Positions 16,080 through 25,298 of a stretch of DNA of 36,796 nucleotides are shown here, piece by piece. The first letter of the stretch is position 1. Each line of letters begins with the position of its first letter. Under the pieces are notes generated by a model. It searched no databases. It was not told where the DNA came from and was given only the letters and a program-made list of their open reading frames with translations. This stretch comes from an uncultured Sphingomonadales bacterium. GTDB lineage: Bacteria > Pseudomonadota > Alphaproteobacteria > Sphingomonadales > Sphingomonadaceae. Location: contig CAIOKP010000317.1 in the NCBI GenBank assembly GCA_903858875.1, positions 1-36,796 of the forward strand. The letters are read 5' to 3'. The position numbers were made by a program, and so were the translations under genes.

Positions 16080-18266
16080 ATGGCTGAACTTGTTATCCGT
16101 CGCGGGCTGGAGGAACCTGACACCTCTGGCGACTTTGTGCCTCATCGCCCTACCCGCCCTGAAAAGGTCGAGGGCGGCATCCCGTTCCGCATTGTCTCGG
16201 ATTATGAACCGGCGGGCGATCAACCCACCGCGATTGCCGAATTGCTGAGCGGCATTGCGGCGAATGACAAAACGCAGGTGCTGTTGGGTGTCACCGGGTC
16301 GGGCAAGACATTCACGATGGCCAAGGTGATCGAGGCGACGCAACGCCCGGCGCTGATTTTGGCCCCCAACAAGATCCTCGCCGCGCAATTATATGGCGAG
16401 TTCAAGAGCTTTTTCCCCGACAATGCGGTCGAATATTTCGTCTCCTATTACGACTATTACCAGCCCGAGGCCTATGTCGCCCGGTCCGACACCTACATCG
16501 AAAAGGAATCCTCGGTAAACGAGGCGATCGACCGGATGCGCCACTCGGCCACGCGGTCTTTGCTGGAACGCGACGATGTGATCATCGTGGCGTCGGTGTC
16601 GTGCATCTATGGCATCGGTTCGGTCGAAACCTATTCAGCGATGATTTTCGACCTGAAGGTCGGCGCCAATCAGGATATGGGCGAGATCATTCGCAAGCTG
16701 ATCGCGATGCATTACAAGCGCAACGATGTGGCGTTTACGCGCGGCACGTTTCGGGTGCGCGGCGACAATCTCGAAATCTTTCCCAGCCATTATGACGATG
16801 TGGCGTGGCGCATCTCGTTCTTTGGCGACGATGTTGAGGCGATTAGCGAGTTCGACCCGCTGACCGGCAAGGCGGCGGCCAAGCTTGAATCGGTGCGCGT
16901 CTATGCCAATTCGCACTATGTCACCCCCGGCCCGACGATGAAGCAGGCGGCCAATGCCATCCGGTTCGAATTGACCGAGCGGCTGAAGGAAATGAACGAG
17001 GAAGGCAAATTGCTCGAGGCGCAGCGCCTTGAACAGCGGACCAATTTCGACCTCGAAATGATCACCGCCACCGGGTCTTGCGCGGGGATCGAGAATTATT
17101 CGCGCTTTCTGACAGGGCGCCTGCCGGGCGAACCGCCGCCAACATTGTTCGAATATCTGCCTGATAACGCGCTACTCTTCCTTGACGAAAGCCATCAGAC
17201 GGTGCCGCAAATCGGCGCGATGGCACGGGGCGATCACCGGCGCAAAATCACGCTGGCCGAATATGGCTTTCGCCTGCCGTCCTGCATCGACAACCGCCCG
17301 CTGCGCTTTAACGAATGGGACGCGATGCGGCCGCAAACCGTCGCGGTATCGGCTACCCCCGCGGCGTGGGAAATGGAGCAGGCGGGCGGCGTGTTCGCCG
17401 AACAGGTCATCCGTCCGACCGGCCTGATCGACCCGCCGATCGAAATCCGCCCGGTCGAGGATCAGGTGCAGGATTGCATCACCGAATGCCGCAAAACCGC
17501 CGCGCTCGGCTATCGCACGCTGGTCACGACGTTGACGAAACGGATGGCCGAGGATCTGACCGAATTCATGCATGAGGCGGGGTTGCGGGTGCGCTATATG
17601 CACTCTGACGTCGAAACGCTGGAACGTATCGAGTTGATCCGCGATCTGCGCCTTGGCGTCTATGATGTGCTGATCGGCATCAACCTGCTGCGCGAAGGCT
17701 TGGATATTCCCGAATGCGGCCTCGTCACGATCCTCGACGCCGACAAGGAGGGCTTCCTGCGGTCCGAAACATCGCTGATCCAGACCATCGGTCGCGCCGC
17801 GCGCAACGTCGATGGCCGGGTGATCCTGTACGCCGACCGCATCACCGGATCGATGGAACGCGCGATGGCCGAAACCGACCGCCGCCGCACCCGCCAACAC
17901 GCCTTTAACGAAATGCACGGCATCACACCCACCACCATCAAGCGCGACATTCAGGACATCATCGCCGACACCGCATCGCGCGACGGGGTGCTGGTCGATA
18001 TCGGGGATGACAGCACCAACCACCTGGTCGGCCACAACCTGCGCGCCCATATCGAAGATCTCGAAAAGCGGATGCGCGCCGCCGCCGCCGATCTGGAATT
18101 CGAGGAAGCTGGCCGATTGCGCGACGAAATCCGCCGGATGGAGGCAACAGAGCTTGGCCTGCCCGAAGGGGATCGCAAGGCTCCCATCGTCGGGCGCAGC
18201 AATGAGGGCAAGCCGGGCACGCGCAAGACGCGGTACGGCAAGCAACAGAAGAAGTGGGGGAAGTGA
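16080..18266 (+). CDS. uvrB: Excinuclease ABC subunit B
   Basis: A 728-residue damage-verification helicase of nucleotide excision repair; it receives DNA from UvrA and recruits UvrC. Walker A GVTGSGKT is at 70-77; the beta-hairpin [16 protein letters not shown] follows at about 118-134; [13 protein letters not shown] is the Walker B/motif II region; later helicase motifs include [19 protein letters not shown] and [11 protein letters not shown]-terminal UVR motif ([20 protein letters not shown]) binds UvrC, and a basic tail follows. The start at 16080 ([17 protein letters not shown]) is preferred to TTG 16056, which lies in the LexA operator. Appears complete. Confidence 0.97.
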   Translation: MAELVIRRGLEEPDTSGDFVPHRPTRPEKVEGGIPFRIVSDYEPAGDQPTAIAELLSGIAANDKTQVLLGVTGSGKTFTMAKVIEATQRPALILAPNKILAAQLYGEFKSFFPDNAVEYFVSYYDYYQPEAYVARSDTYIEKESSVNEAIDRMRHSATRSLLERDDVIIVASVSCIYGIGSVETYSAMIFDLKVGANQDMGEIIRKLIAMHYKRNDVAFTRGTFRVRGDNLEIFPSHYDDVAWRISFFGDDVEAISEFDPLTGKAAAKLESVRVYANSHYVTPGPTMKQAANAIRFELTERLKEMNEEGKLLEAQRLEQRTNFDLEMITATGSCAGIENYSRFLTGRLPGEPPPTLFEYLPDNALLFLDESHQTVPQIGAMARGDHRRKITLAEYGFRLPSCIDNRPLRFNEWDAMRPQTVAVSATPAAWEMEQAGGVFAEQVIRPTGLIDPPIEIRPVEDQVQDCITECRKTAALGYRTLVTTLTKRMAEDLTEFMHEAGLRVRYMHSDVETLERIELIRDLRLGVYDVLIGINLLREGLDIPECGLVTILDADKEGFLRSETSLIQTIGRAARNVDGRVILYADRITGSMERAMAETDRRRTRQHAFNEMHGITPTTIKRDIQDIIADTASRDGVLVDIGDDSTNHLVGHNLRAHIEDLEKRMRAAAADLEFEEAGRLRDEIRRMEATELGLPEGDRKAPIVGRSNEGKPGTRKTRYGKQQKKWGK

Positions 18267-18329
18267 AGGGGTAGGTGTGAGCGCCAATTCTTAGGGGGTT
18301 GGGGGCGATGGCCCCCAAGTCTACCCCTT
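18266..18329. terminator. Nested inverted repeats between convergent uvrB and HHH gene
   Basis: AAGGGGTAG (18266-18274) and CTACCCCTT (18321-18329) are perfect 9-bp outer arms; TTGGGGGC (18299-18306) and GCCCCCAA (18311-18318) form a perfect inner 8-bp stem with loop GATG. The outer arms touch the stop codons of both convergent genes. There is no strong T-tract on either side, so this is probably a bidirectional, not very sharp terminator that protects both 3' ends. Confidence 0.5.
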
Positions 18330-18939
18330 ACAACTTGCCAAATTTTGCCTCATACCCGGCCACATCGCCGCTGGCCAAAAACGCCGCCTGCGCCACCCAT
18401 TGATCGCGCGTCGCCCGCCCGGCAAAGCTACCCAATTGCGCATCCACGCCCGCGATATCGGCCTCGGACCATGCGGCGATCTGCGCAAAGCTGACCACGC
18501 CCAACTCGCCCAATCGCGCCTTCAACTTTGGCCCCAGCCCCTTGATCCGGGTCAGGTCATCGCCTGCCTCCACCACAGGCGCGGGCGCAATCGCGGCGGC
18601 CTCGGTATATTCGCCGGTATCGCGCGCGGCATTGGCCTCTTGCGCGGCGGCGGCGGCCACCACTTCGCCAATACCGGCCATGATCGACGGCCCGGTATCG
18701 GCCAGGCCAGCAGCGGTGATCGCCGCATCGCCCAGATCAACTTGCGCGGCGGCGCTGGGGGCGTTGATCAGCGCGCTATTGCGGCGGGCGGGTGCCGCGC
18801 CTTCGTCCAATGCGTCGGGCGCACGATGCCGCTCGCGTCGATCGGCACGCCCCCGGCCCACTAACAGCCAAGCCAGCACCAATACGGCCACCACGACCAG
18901 CGCCGCAATCGGCCAGTTTGCTTCGATCATCGTCAACAT
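18328..18939 (-). CDS. Membrane-anchored helix-hairpin-helix protein
   Basis: A 203-residue protein with one N-terminal membrane segment (about 10-30: IAALVVVAVLVLAWLLVG), a basic cluster (RGRADRRERHR), an Ala-rich low-complexity linker of about 80 residues, and a C-terminal HHH domain: DDLTRIKGLGPKLKARLGEL, then GVVSFAQIAAWSEADI. Such HHH domains resemble those of DNA-binding proteins and the C-terminal extension of some NuoE-like proteins; function is unknown. The start at ATG 18939 follows GAGGGG by 7 nt; a longer frame upstream has no such site. It is 29 bp after the OmpA-domain gene and closes the tsaD operon. Confidence 0.75.
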   Translation of the reverse strand: MLTMIEANWPIAALVVVAVLVLAWLLVGRGRADRRERHRAPDALDEGAAPARRNSALINAPSAAAQVDLGDAAITAAGLADTGPSIMAGIGEVVAAAAAQEANAARDTGEYTEAAAIAPAPVVEAGDDLTRIKGLGPKLKARLGELGVVSFAQIAAWSEADIAGVDAQLGSFAGRATRDQWVAQAAFLASGDVAGYEAKFGKL

Positions 18940-18968
18940 CTGAGCGCCCCTCAACCCTTGGCAAAAAA

Positions 18969-19859
18969 CTATGGCGAAACGTTCGGCCGTGCGGCCAAAC
19001 GGCGGCGCAGCAATCCACCTGCGATGGTGATCCCGCCCGCATAGGTCAAGACCGCCAGCACCGAAATTTCGAGCCACAGTGGCATCGACCGGCTGGCAAG
19101 GCTGCTCGCCTCTTGTCCGGCGCCGGGGCTATCGACGACAGTAGGGGCCGGGCTGACCGGGGCGATGACCGAAAATACAATGCGGCGATTGGCCGGATCC
19201 TCGGGGTCAAGCCCCGGCATCGGCCGCTCCGACCCGACACCGCGCGCCCGCAATCCGGCCATGTCGATCCCCCGCGCCGCCAGCGCATTACGCACCGCCA
19301 GCGCCCTTTCGCGCGACAGGAAAAGGTTGGCGACTTCGTTGCCCTTGGCATCGGTATGGCCAGTCACTGCAATAATACTGCCCGCACAGGGGCGCAGCGC
19401 CGCCGCCACCTCGTTCAGCAAGCCTTGGCTGGCCGGGTCAATCGCCGCGCTGTTTTCGGCAAAACGGATCGTGCGGGATTTGAGCATCGCCTCGACCTGT
19501 GTCTGGCACGCCAGCATCGGGTCAGGGTCCGACGCGGTGACCATGCCGCGCTGGCTCAACCAATGAACGCCGCCAACGCCGGGCACCGATGCCGCCGCCA
19601 TGGCCACGCGGCTGCGCGCCGCATCGCCCAACCGCTCACCCCCGGTCAGGCGCGGGTGGCGGGTGTACCAGCCCTGTGCGTCAACGAAATGCGCCGCGAC
19701 GCCGCGCCCGCCCGCCTCGATGATCGCCCGGTCCGCGCCGGCCTGCAACGGGGCAATCAACGCCCCGCCAAACCGCTGCCCCACGCCCGCCCCGATCAGC
19801 GCCACCGCCACGCCGCCCGCCAACACCAGCGTGTGGCTCGTGCGGGGGCGCAGTCTCAT
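18969..19859 (-). CDS. OmpA-domain protein with membrane segments at both ends
   Basis: A 296-residue protein. An N-terminal hydrophobic segment (about 9-26) precedes a BON-like region (WLSQRGMVTASDPDPM), and then an OmpA C-terminal-type peptidoglycan-binding domain: AENSAAIDPASQGLLNEVAA, VTGHTDAKGNEVANLFLSRE, RGVGSERPMPG, ANRRIVFSV. Unusually, a second hydrophobic segment (about 263-284) followed by RRR lies at the C-terminus. This suggests an inner-membrane protein with its OmpA domain in the periplasm, not an outer-membrane barrel. ATGA overlap with the flippase stop shows translational coupling, which also fixes the start at 19859. Confidence 0.78.
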   Translation of the reverse strand: MRLRPRTSHTLVLAGGVAVALIGAGVGQRFGGALIAPLQAGADRAIIEAGGRGVAAHFVDAQGWYTRHPRLTGGERLGDAARSRVAMAAASVPGVGGVHWLSQRGMVTASDPDPMLACQTQVEAMLKSRTIRFAENSAAIDPASQGLLNEVAAALRPCAGSIIAVTGHTDAKGNEVANLFLSRERALAVRNALAARGIDMAGLRARGVGSERPMPGLDPEDPANRRIVFSVIAPVSPAPTVVDSPGAGQEASSLASRSMPLWLEISVLAVLTYAGGITIAGGLLRRRLAARPNVSP

Positions 19860-21460
19860 GCCGGATCTTGCGTCTCTGGCGCCGGTTGGCGACGGAACAG
19901 CATCCGGTCCGCCGGGCCAAAGCCCAAGCGCCAGATCACAAAGCAATAGGTGCCCAAAATCGCCGGAATGCCCAGCGCGATCTGCGCCCATTCGGGCAAA
20001 AATGTCACGACGCCCCAGCCCACCGCCACCGCCACCGCGCCCGCAATGACCAGAGCCCAGCGCAACGTCCGCACCGGCTGTTGCAGATACAGCGACAACA
20101 ACCGCGATTTGACAAAGGACGCAATCAACAATGTCACCAACAAGGCCCCAGCCGCGGCGGCGGCCTGATCCATCTCGTCAAAGGCGAAGCGCCGCGCAAC
20201 CATCATGCCCGCGATGGTCAACACCGCCTGAATCGCGATGGTCGCCAGCGACACCCACAGATTGCGCATCGGCGCGATGTAGATCAACGCCGCCTCGCTC
20301 ACCACGGCGGGCGCGGCGCAAACTTCGGCACCCAGCAGAAACGCCAGCGCCAACATGCCGCCTGTAAATTGCGGCCCGACCAGCCCCAGCACACCATCGC
20401 CCGGAATGCCCAGCGCCAGCGCAATCCCGGCCTGAGCGGCGGTGATCCAAAATCCCACTTGGCAGACCTGCGTCGCGATGGCGCGCAGGTTGCCTTCCTT
20501 CAGATTGCGGGTGATCACCGGGCCGAGAATCGGCTCAAAACTGGTCTTCAACTTTTGCGGCAGGCTGGCCACCTGTTGCGCGACGTAATAGACACCAACC
20601 GACGCCGGTTGCGCAAACAGGCCCAGGATCGCGATATCGATCCGCCGCGTCCCCCATTCCACCGCATCGGCCACGGCCAATGGCATCGTCGCCAGCGCCA
20701 ATTGCCCGATCCGCAACGGATGCGGCGTCCAGGCGCGCGGCAGGCCATAAGACCGCAATAGCGGCACCATAGCGGCCACCAAGGCGGCAAAAATCGAGAG
20801 AATATACGACAGCGACAACCCGCTCGCCTGCGCCAGCCCCATGCCGCCCCACCGGCCCAGCGCATAGAACAGCCCCGCGCCAATCGACAGCGTCCACGGT
20901 TCAATCACCGATCGCGCCTTGACCGTCGCCCCGACATCATAGCGATAGGCCAGCGCCGCCAGCGCAATATCGGTCAAAGCCACCGGACAAATCGCCAGCA
21001 CAAGTAGCCGGTCGAGCCACGAATATTCGCCCGACGGAAACATCGGCGCGGGCACCAAATACAGCCCAATGCTGACCACAACCGCGATCAGCAGCGTCAA
21101 CACCACGCCATCGGCGATGATATTGGCGGCATGGCGGTCGTCTTCGGACAAGCGCTGGGCGATGCCGCGCTTTTGCCCCAGCGTACACAATTGCGCCGCC
21201 AGTTCGATCACCACCAAGGCCGAGGCAAACCGGCCCAGCGCATCGGCACCGTACAACCGCCCGGCAATAAACAAAAACGGCAGGCGCGCCGCCAAGCGCA
21301 GCAGAAACCCAAAGAAATTGGTCCGCCCACCCTTGGCCAGCGCGGCAATGTCGCGCCGATGCGCGGCGTCTTGCCGCAGGCCATCGGCGGCCGCGGCATC
21401 CTGCGCCAGTGGCACAGCGCCCGCGCCCGTCGCCGGGGTGATCGGAGCGATCTGCGTCAC
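19856..21460 (-). CDS. Polysaccharide/oligosaccharide flippase-like membrane protein
   Basis: A 534-residue protein of the MOP superfamily (Wzx/MurJ-like). After a 45-residue soluble head, the first conserved block is GRTNFFGFLLRLAARLPFLF and GRLYGADALGRFASALVVIE, and about 12-14 membrane segments follow. It presumably flips a lipid-linked glycan across the inner membrane, but which one is not evident; no glycosyltransferases are adjacent. The start at GTG 21460 overlaps the gpsA stop (GTGA), which is more credible than a 103-residue upstream extension antisense in character. The gene is coupled downstream to the OmpA-domain gene. Confidence 0.82.
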   Translation of the reverse strand: MTQIAPITPATGAGAVPLAQDAAAADGLRQDAAHRRDIAALAKGGRTNFFGFLLRLAARLPFLFIAGRLYGADALGRFASALVVIELAAQLCTLGQKRGIAQRLSEDDRHAANIIADGVVLTLLIAVVVSIGLYLVPAPMFPSGEYSWLDRLLVLAICPVALTDIALAALAYRYDVGATVKARSVIEPWTLSIGAGLFYALGRWGGMGLAQASGLSLSYILSIFAALVAAMVPLLRSYGLPRAWTPHPLRIGQLALATMPLAVADAVEWGTRRIDIAILGLFAQPASVGVYYVAQQVASLPQKLKTSFEPILGPVITRNLKEGNLRAIATQVCQVGFWITAAQAGIALALGIPGDGVLGLVGPQFTGGMLALAFLLGAEVCAAPAVVSEAALIYIAPMRNLWVSLATIAIQAVLTIAGMMVARRFAFDEMDQAAAAAGALLVTLLIASFVKSRLLSLYLQQPVRTLRWALVIAGAVAVAVGWGVVTFLPEWAQIALGIPAILGTYCFVIWRLGFGPADRMLFRRQPAPETQDPA

Positions 21461-22497
21461 GCCGGGTGTCCCATGGGCGGGACGGACAGCAGTTCCGCCT
21501 TCAACGGCCGCGCCAACAGGTCGGACACCACCGCCTTGGCCGGGGCCTCGCCCGCCAGCACGCGGCACACGGCATCGACAATCGGCATCGCAATCCCGGC
21601 CTGCCGCGCCAAAGCCGCCAGCACAGGGGCGGTATGCGCGCCCTCGGCCACGCTCGACTTGCCGGCCAAAGCCTCCGCGGCGCTTTGCCCCTGGCCCAAG
21701 GCACGACCCAAGGAATAATTGCGGCTCGCCGTCGATGCACAGGTCAGCACCAGGTCGCCAAGGCCACACAGGCCCGACAGCGTTTCGGCCCGCGCACCGC
21801 GCGCCACGCCAAACCGCAGCATTTCGGCAAAACCGCGCGCGATCAACGCCGCCCGCGCATTCTCACCCAGCCCCAGCCCTTCGACTACGCCGCAGGCAAT
21901 CGCCAACACGTTCTTCACCGCCCCCCCGATTTCCGCCCCGATCACATCGTCGGAGTAATAGGGACGGAAAGCTGGACGGGCGATGACTGGCGACAGGCGT
22001 TGCCATTGCGCCGCGCCGCCCGAACAGGCCAGCGTAATCGCGGTCGGCAGGCCCAGGGCAACCTCGCGGGCAAATGTCGGGCCAGAGGCAACCGCGATGC
22101 TGGCCCCCGGCGCGGCGGCGGCGGCGACTTCGGCCATCAACCGGCCGCTGCCCGCCTCGATCCCCTTGGCGCAGAGGACCAGATCGCGCTGGCCAAGATG
22201 ATGGGGGCCATCCGGCAAATCGGCCAAAATCCGCCCGACAAATTGCGCCGGACACACCACCAACACCGTCGCCAAATCGGCCAGATCGGCCAGTGTCGAC
22301 GTCGCCGCAATCGGCGCGGCGATGGTCACGCCCGGCAAATAGGTCGCGTTGGTCCGCCGCGTGTTGATCTCGTCCACCAACCTCGGCTCACGCGCCCACA
22401 GCGCCACGCGCGTCCCATCGCTGGCCAGCATTTGCGCCAGCGCGGTGCCCCACGCCCCCGCGCCAATCACGCCAATCGTCGGCGCGCCCGCGGTCAT
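21457..22497 (-). CDS. gpsA: Glycerol-3-phosphate dehydrogenase [NAD(P)+]
   Basis: A 346-residue cytoplasmic enzyme that reduces dihydroxyacetone phosphate to sn-glycerol 3-phosphate for phospholipid synthesis. The Rossmann motif GAGAWG is at 12-17; VLCAKGIE and [10 protein letters not shown] follow; the catalytic lysine lies in [18 protein letters not shown]; the C-terminal domain has [18 protein letters not shown] and [11 protein letters not shown]. Its ATG overlaps the tsaD stop (ATGA), and its own stop overlaps the flippase start. The tsaD-gpsA pairing is common in alphaproteobacteria. Confidence 0.96.
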   Translation of the reverse strand: MTAGAPTIGVIGAGAWGTALAQMLASDGTRVALWAREPRLVDEINTRRTNATYLPGVTIAAPIAATSTLADLADLATVLVVCPAQFVGRILADLPDGPHHLGQRDLVLCAKGIEAGSGRLMAEVAAAAAPGASIAVASGPTFAREVALGLPTAITLACSGGAAQWQRLSPVIARPAFRPYYSDDVIGAEIGGAVKNVLAIACGVVEGLGLGENARAALIARGFAEMLRFGVARGARAETLSGLCGLGDLVLTCASTASRNYSLGRALGQGQSAAEALAGKSSVAEGAHTAPVLAALARQAGIAMPIVDAVCRVLAGEAPAKAVVSDLLARPLKAELLSVPPMGHPA

Positions 22498-23531
22498 GCC
22501 TTGACCCCCGCACCGCGCACCGGTTCCGCCGCCGGATCAAGCGGCCAGCGCGGCCGCGCCACAACATCCAGCGTATCGCGGTCCCCGCGGTTGAATTTTT
22601 CCACGCCGGCCCAGGCGATCATCGCCGCATTATCGGTACACAGCGCCAAGGGCGGCGCGACAAAGCGCATACCCTGCGCCGTGGCCAGTCCTTCCAGCGC
22701 GGCGCGAATCGCCCGATTCGCCGCGACGCCGCCCGCCACGACCAGCGCATCGACCGGGCCTGCCGCCGCCATCGCGCGCTTTGTACGGTCGATAACGCAG
22801 TCAATCGCCGCCTGTTGAAACGCGGCGGCGATGTCGGCGTCGGCGTGAATGCCGGCCTGCTTTGCCCGCAATACCGCGCTTTTGAGGCCGGCAAACGAGA
22901 AATGCGGTTCCGCCGAGCCCAGCAACGGGCGCGGCAAGCGCACCGCCTTGGCATCGCCCGTCGCCGCCAGTCGTTCGACCGCCGGGCCACCGGGATACCC
23001 AAGGCCAAGGATCTTGGCCGTCTTGTCAAATGCCTCGCCCAGCGCGTCGTCTATGGTCGTAGCCAGCCGCGTATAGCGCCCGACGCCCGACACCAGCAGC
23101 AATTGGCAATGCCCGCCACTGGCCAGCAACAACAGATAGGGGAACCCCAGCGTCGCATCGGCCAAACGCGGGCTGAGCGCATGACCTTCGAGATGGTTTA
23201 CCGCGATCAACGGCTTGTCCGCCGCCATCGCCAGCGCCTTTGCCGTGACCAACCCGACCATTACGCCGCCGATCAACCCCGGCCCGGCGGTCGCGGCAAT
23301 CGCATCGACATCGTCCAGCGTCAGCCCCGCATCGGCCAATGTCGCCGCCACCATCGGCGCCAAACGTTCCGAATGGGCGCGCGCCGCGATCTCTGGCACG
23401 ACGCCGCCATAGGGGCGATGCGCCTCATCCTGGCTAGCGATGCGTTGGGCAATAATCGTCCGATCGCCGGTGACCAAGGCCACCGCCGTTTCGTCGCAGG
23501 ACGATTCAATGCCCAATATGATGGGCCGCAG
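22494..23531 (-). CDS. tsaD: tRNA N6-adenosine threonylcarbamoyltransferase
   Basis: TsaD transfers threonylcarbamoyl to A37 of ANN-decoding tRNAs, in complex with TsaB and TsaE. Motifs: [11 protein letters not shown] at the start, HLEGHALSP (metal-binding histidines), [45 protein letters not shown] and [13 protein letters not shown]. Frame 22494-23516 from a TTG would lose the first beta-strand. No ATG or GTG lies in frame before the stop at 23556-23558. Homology favours CTG 23531 ([15 protein letters not shown]), used here, while a GAGGTGA Shine-Dalgarno fits an ATT at 23549. Function is certain, start unresolved. It is divergent from hemC and coupled to gpsA. Confidence 0.93.
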   Translation of the reverse strand: MRPIILGIESSCDETAVALVTGDRTIIAQRIASQDEAHRPYGGVVPEIAARAHSERLAPMVAATLADAGLTLDDVDAIAATAGPGLIGGVMVGLVTAKALAMAADKPLIAVNHLEGHALSPRLADATLGFPYLLLLASGGHCQLLLVSGVGRYTRLATTIDDALGEAFDKTAKILGLGYPGGPAVERLAATGDAKAVRLPRPLLGSAEPHFSFAGLKSAVLRAKQAGIHADADIAAAFQQAAIDCVIDRTKRAMAAAGPVDALVVAGGVAANRAIRAALEGLATAQGMRFVAPPLALCTDNAAMIAWAGVEKFNRGDRDTLDVVARPRWPLDPAAEPVRGAGVKA

Positions 23532-23610
23532 TACGGTTTTTAACGGAATGACCGCTCACCTCTGTTCTGGCGCTTCCCCTTAGCGACATTGCCGTCTAGC
23601 ACAAGCGGCC

Positions 23611-24567
23611 ATGGCTGATACCCACACACCGAATCCGCCCCGCCGCTTGCGTCTGGGCACCCGCCGGTCGCCGCTGGCGATGGCCCAGGCGTTCGAAACC
23701 CGCGCCCGGCTGATTGACGCGCATGGCTGGAGCGAGGACGCGATCGAAATCGTGCCGGTTACCGCCAGCGGTGACAAGGTGCTCGACCGCCCGCTGGCCG
23801 ACATCGGCGGCAAGGCGTTGTGGACCAAGGAACTCGACGCGTGGCTGCATGATGGCGAGATCGATTTTGCCGTCCATTCGTTGAAGGATGTCGAAACCAT
23901 CCGGCCCGATTGGCTGACCATCGCCGCCATTTTGCCGCGGGAAGATGTGCGCGATGCCTTGGTCGGCGCGATCAGCATCGCCGCGCTGCCCCCCGGCGCG
24001 CGGATCGGCACCAGTGCCCCGCGCCGCGCGGCGCAAATGTTGAACGCCCGGCCAGACCTCACCATCGTGCCGTTTCGCGGCAATGTCGCGACGCGGTTGG
24101 GTAAACTGGCGGCGGGTGAGGCGGAGGCGACATTGCTGGCGCTGGCCGGGCTGAACCGGTTGGGGCAGGCCGAGGTCGGCGTCGCGCTGGATGCCGCGAC
24201 ATGGCTGCCCGCGCCAGGGCAAGGGGCAATTGCCATCGAATGCCGCACCGATGATGCCGGGATGCAGCGCTATCTGGCCGCCATTGATGATGCCGACAGC
24301 CACACCGCGGTGATAGCCGAGCGGGCGTTGCTGGCGGCGCTGGGCGGTAATTGCCATAGTGCGGTGGCGGTGTTGACGACGCAGGACGCGGCGGGCTGGC
24401 ACATGGCCGCCACGCTGTTCAGCCCCGATGGCCAGGCCCGCACCGATGGCGAGACGCGCTTTGCCGCTGGCGATGCGCTCGCGCCGGCAACCCTTGCGGT
24501 CGACCTCTTGGCCCGGTCGCCTGCCAGCATTACCGACCATTTCGCCGGGCCACCGCCCCGCGCATGA
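23611..24567 (+). CDS. hemC: Hydroxymethylbilane synthase (porphobilinogen deaminase)
   Basis: A 318-residue enzyme that polymerises four porphobilinogens into hydroxymethylbilane for haem synthesis. LRLGTRRSPLAMAQA opens the protein; catalytic Asp93 lies in HSLKDVE; PFRGNVATRLGKL and PAPGQGAIAIECR are conserved; Cys248 in LGGNCHSAVAV carries the dipyrromethane cofactor. It is the first gene of hemC-hemD-mitofilin-like, with a 4-bp ATGA overlap into hemD. The gap to divergent tsaD is only about 80 bp, so both promoters must be compact there. Confidence 0.96.
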   Translation: MADTHTPNPPRRLRLGTRRSPLAMAQAFETRARLIDAHGWSEDAIEIVPVTASGDKVLDRPLADIGGKALWTKELDAWLHDGEIDFAVHSLKDVETIRPDWLTIAAILPREDVRDALVGAISIAALPPGARIGTSAPRRAAQMLNARPDLTIVPFRGNVATRLGKLAAGEAEATLLALAGLNRLGQAEVGVALDAATWLPAPGQGAIAIECRTDDAGMQRYLAAIDDADSHTAVIAERALLAALGGNCHSAVAVLTTQDAAGWHMAATLFSPDGQARTDGETRFAAGDALAPATLAVDLLARSPASITDHFAGPPPRA

Positions 24568-25298
24568 GGCCGCCAGTCCTCATCCTACGCCCCGAACCGG
24601 GCGCGACCACCACCCATGCCGCTGCGCTGGCGCTGGGGCTGGAGGCCGCGGCCTTTCCGTTGTTCGCCGCGACCCCAGGGGATTGGGACGCCCCTGCACC
24701 GGGCGAATTCGACGCCATATTGTTGGGCAGCGCCAATGCCCTGCGCCACGGCGGCGCGGCGTTGGGCGCCTATGCTGGCCTGCCGGCCTATTGCGTCGGC
24801 GCGGTCACTGCCGATGCGGCGTGCGCGGCGGGGCTGGATGTGATCTCGGTTGGCGAGGGCGGCTTGCAGGCCGTGCTGGCTGCCGTCGCGCCCGCGCATC
24901 GCCGCCTGCTGCGCCTGTCCGGGCGGGATCGGGTGGCATTGGCCCCGCCCGCCGGGGTCAGCCTTATCGAGCGGACCGTCTATGCCAGCATCGCCCAGCC
25001 GTTTCCGGTCGAATTGTCGCGCCTGTTGCTAACGCGGGCCTTGCCGGACGTGGTCATGCTGCTGCATTCGGGCGAGGCGGCGCGCCATGTTATCGCCGAA
25101 TGCGCGCGTTTGCACATCGGGCGCGAGAGGATCACCGCCGTTGCCATCGGCCCGCGAGTCGCAGCCATATGCGACGCAGGCGGTGGCTGGGCCGCCGTAC
25201 ACACCGCCGATCGACCGTCCGATGCGGGCGTACTGGCGTTGGCGGTGCAACTGTGCCAAAGTATCGATTGCAATAAGATGGGTCGGCCCAACGCATGA
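24564..25298 (+). CDS. hemD: Uroporphyrinogen-III synthase
   Basis: A 244-residue protein that cyclises hydroxymethylbilane with inversion of ring D. This family is weakly conserved in sequence. Supporting signs are LILRPEPGATTTHAAAL at the N-terminus, a central FDAILLGSANALRHGG, AYCVGAVTADAACAAGLD, and a late TAVAIGPRVAAICDAGG, matching the two-domain HemD pattern. Its position overlapping hemC by 4 bp strengthens the call. Its stop overlaps the next start by 4 bp (ATGA). Confidence 0.9.
   Translation: MRPPVLILRPEPGATTTHAAALALGLEAAAFPLFAATPGDWDAPAPGEFDAILLGSANALRHGGAALGAYAGLPAYCVGAVTADAACAAGLDVISVGEGGLQAVLAAVAPAHRRLLRLSGRDRVALAPPAGVSLIERTVYASIAQPFPVELSRLLLTRALPDVVMLLHSGEAARHVIAECARLHIGRERITAVAIGPRVAAICDAGGGWAAVHTADRPSDAGVLALAVQLCQSIDCNKMGRPNA

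Noticed and set aside
23556..23562. GTG-initiated 17-codon frame overlapping the start of tsaD as a leader peptide
   Set aside because: No ribosome site of its own and no telltale codon run; kept only as a hint of a possible sequencing frameshift.
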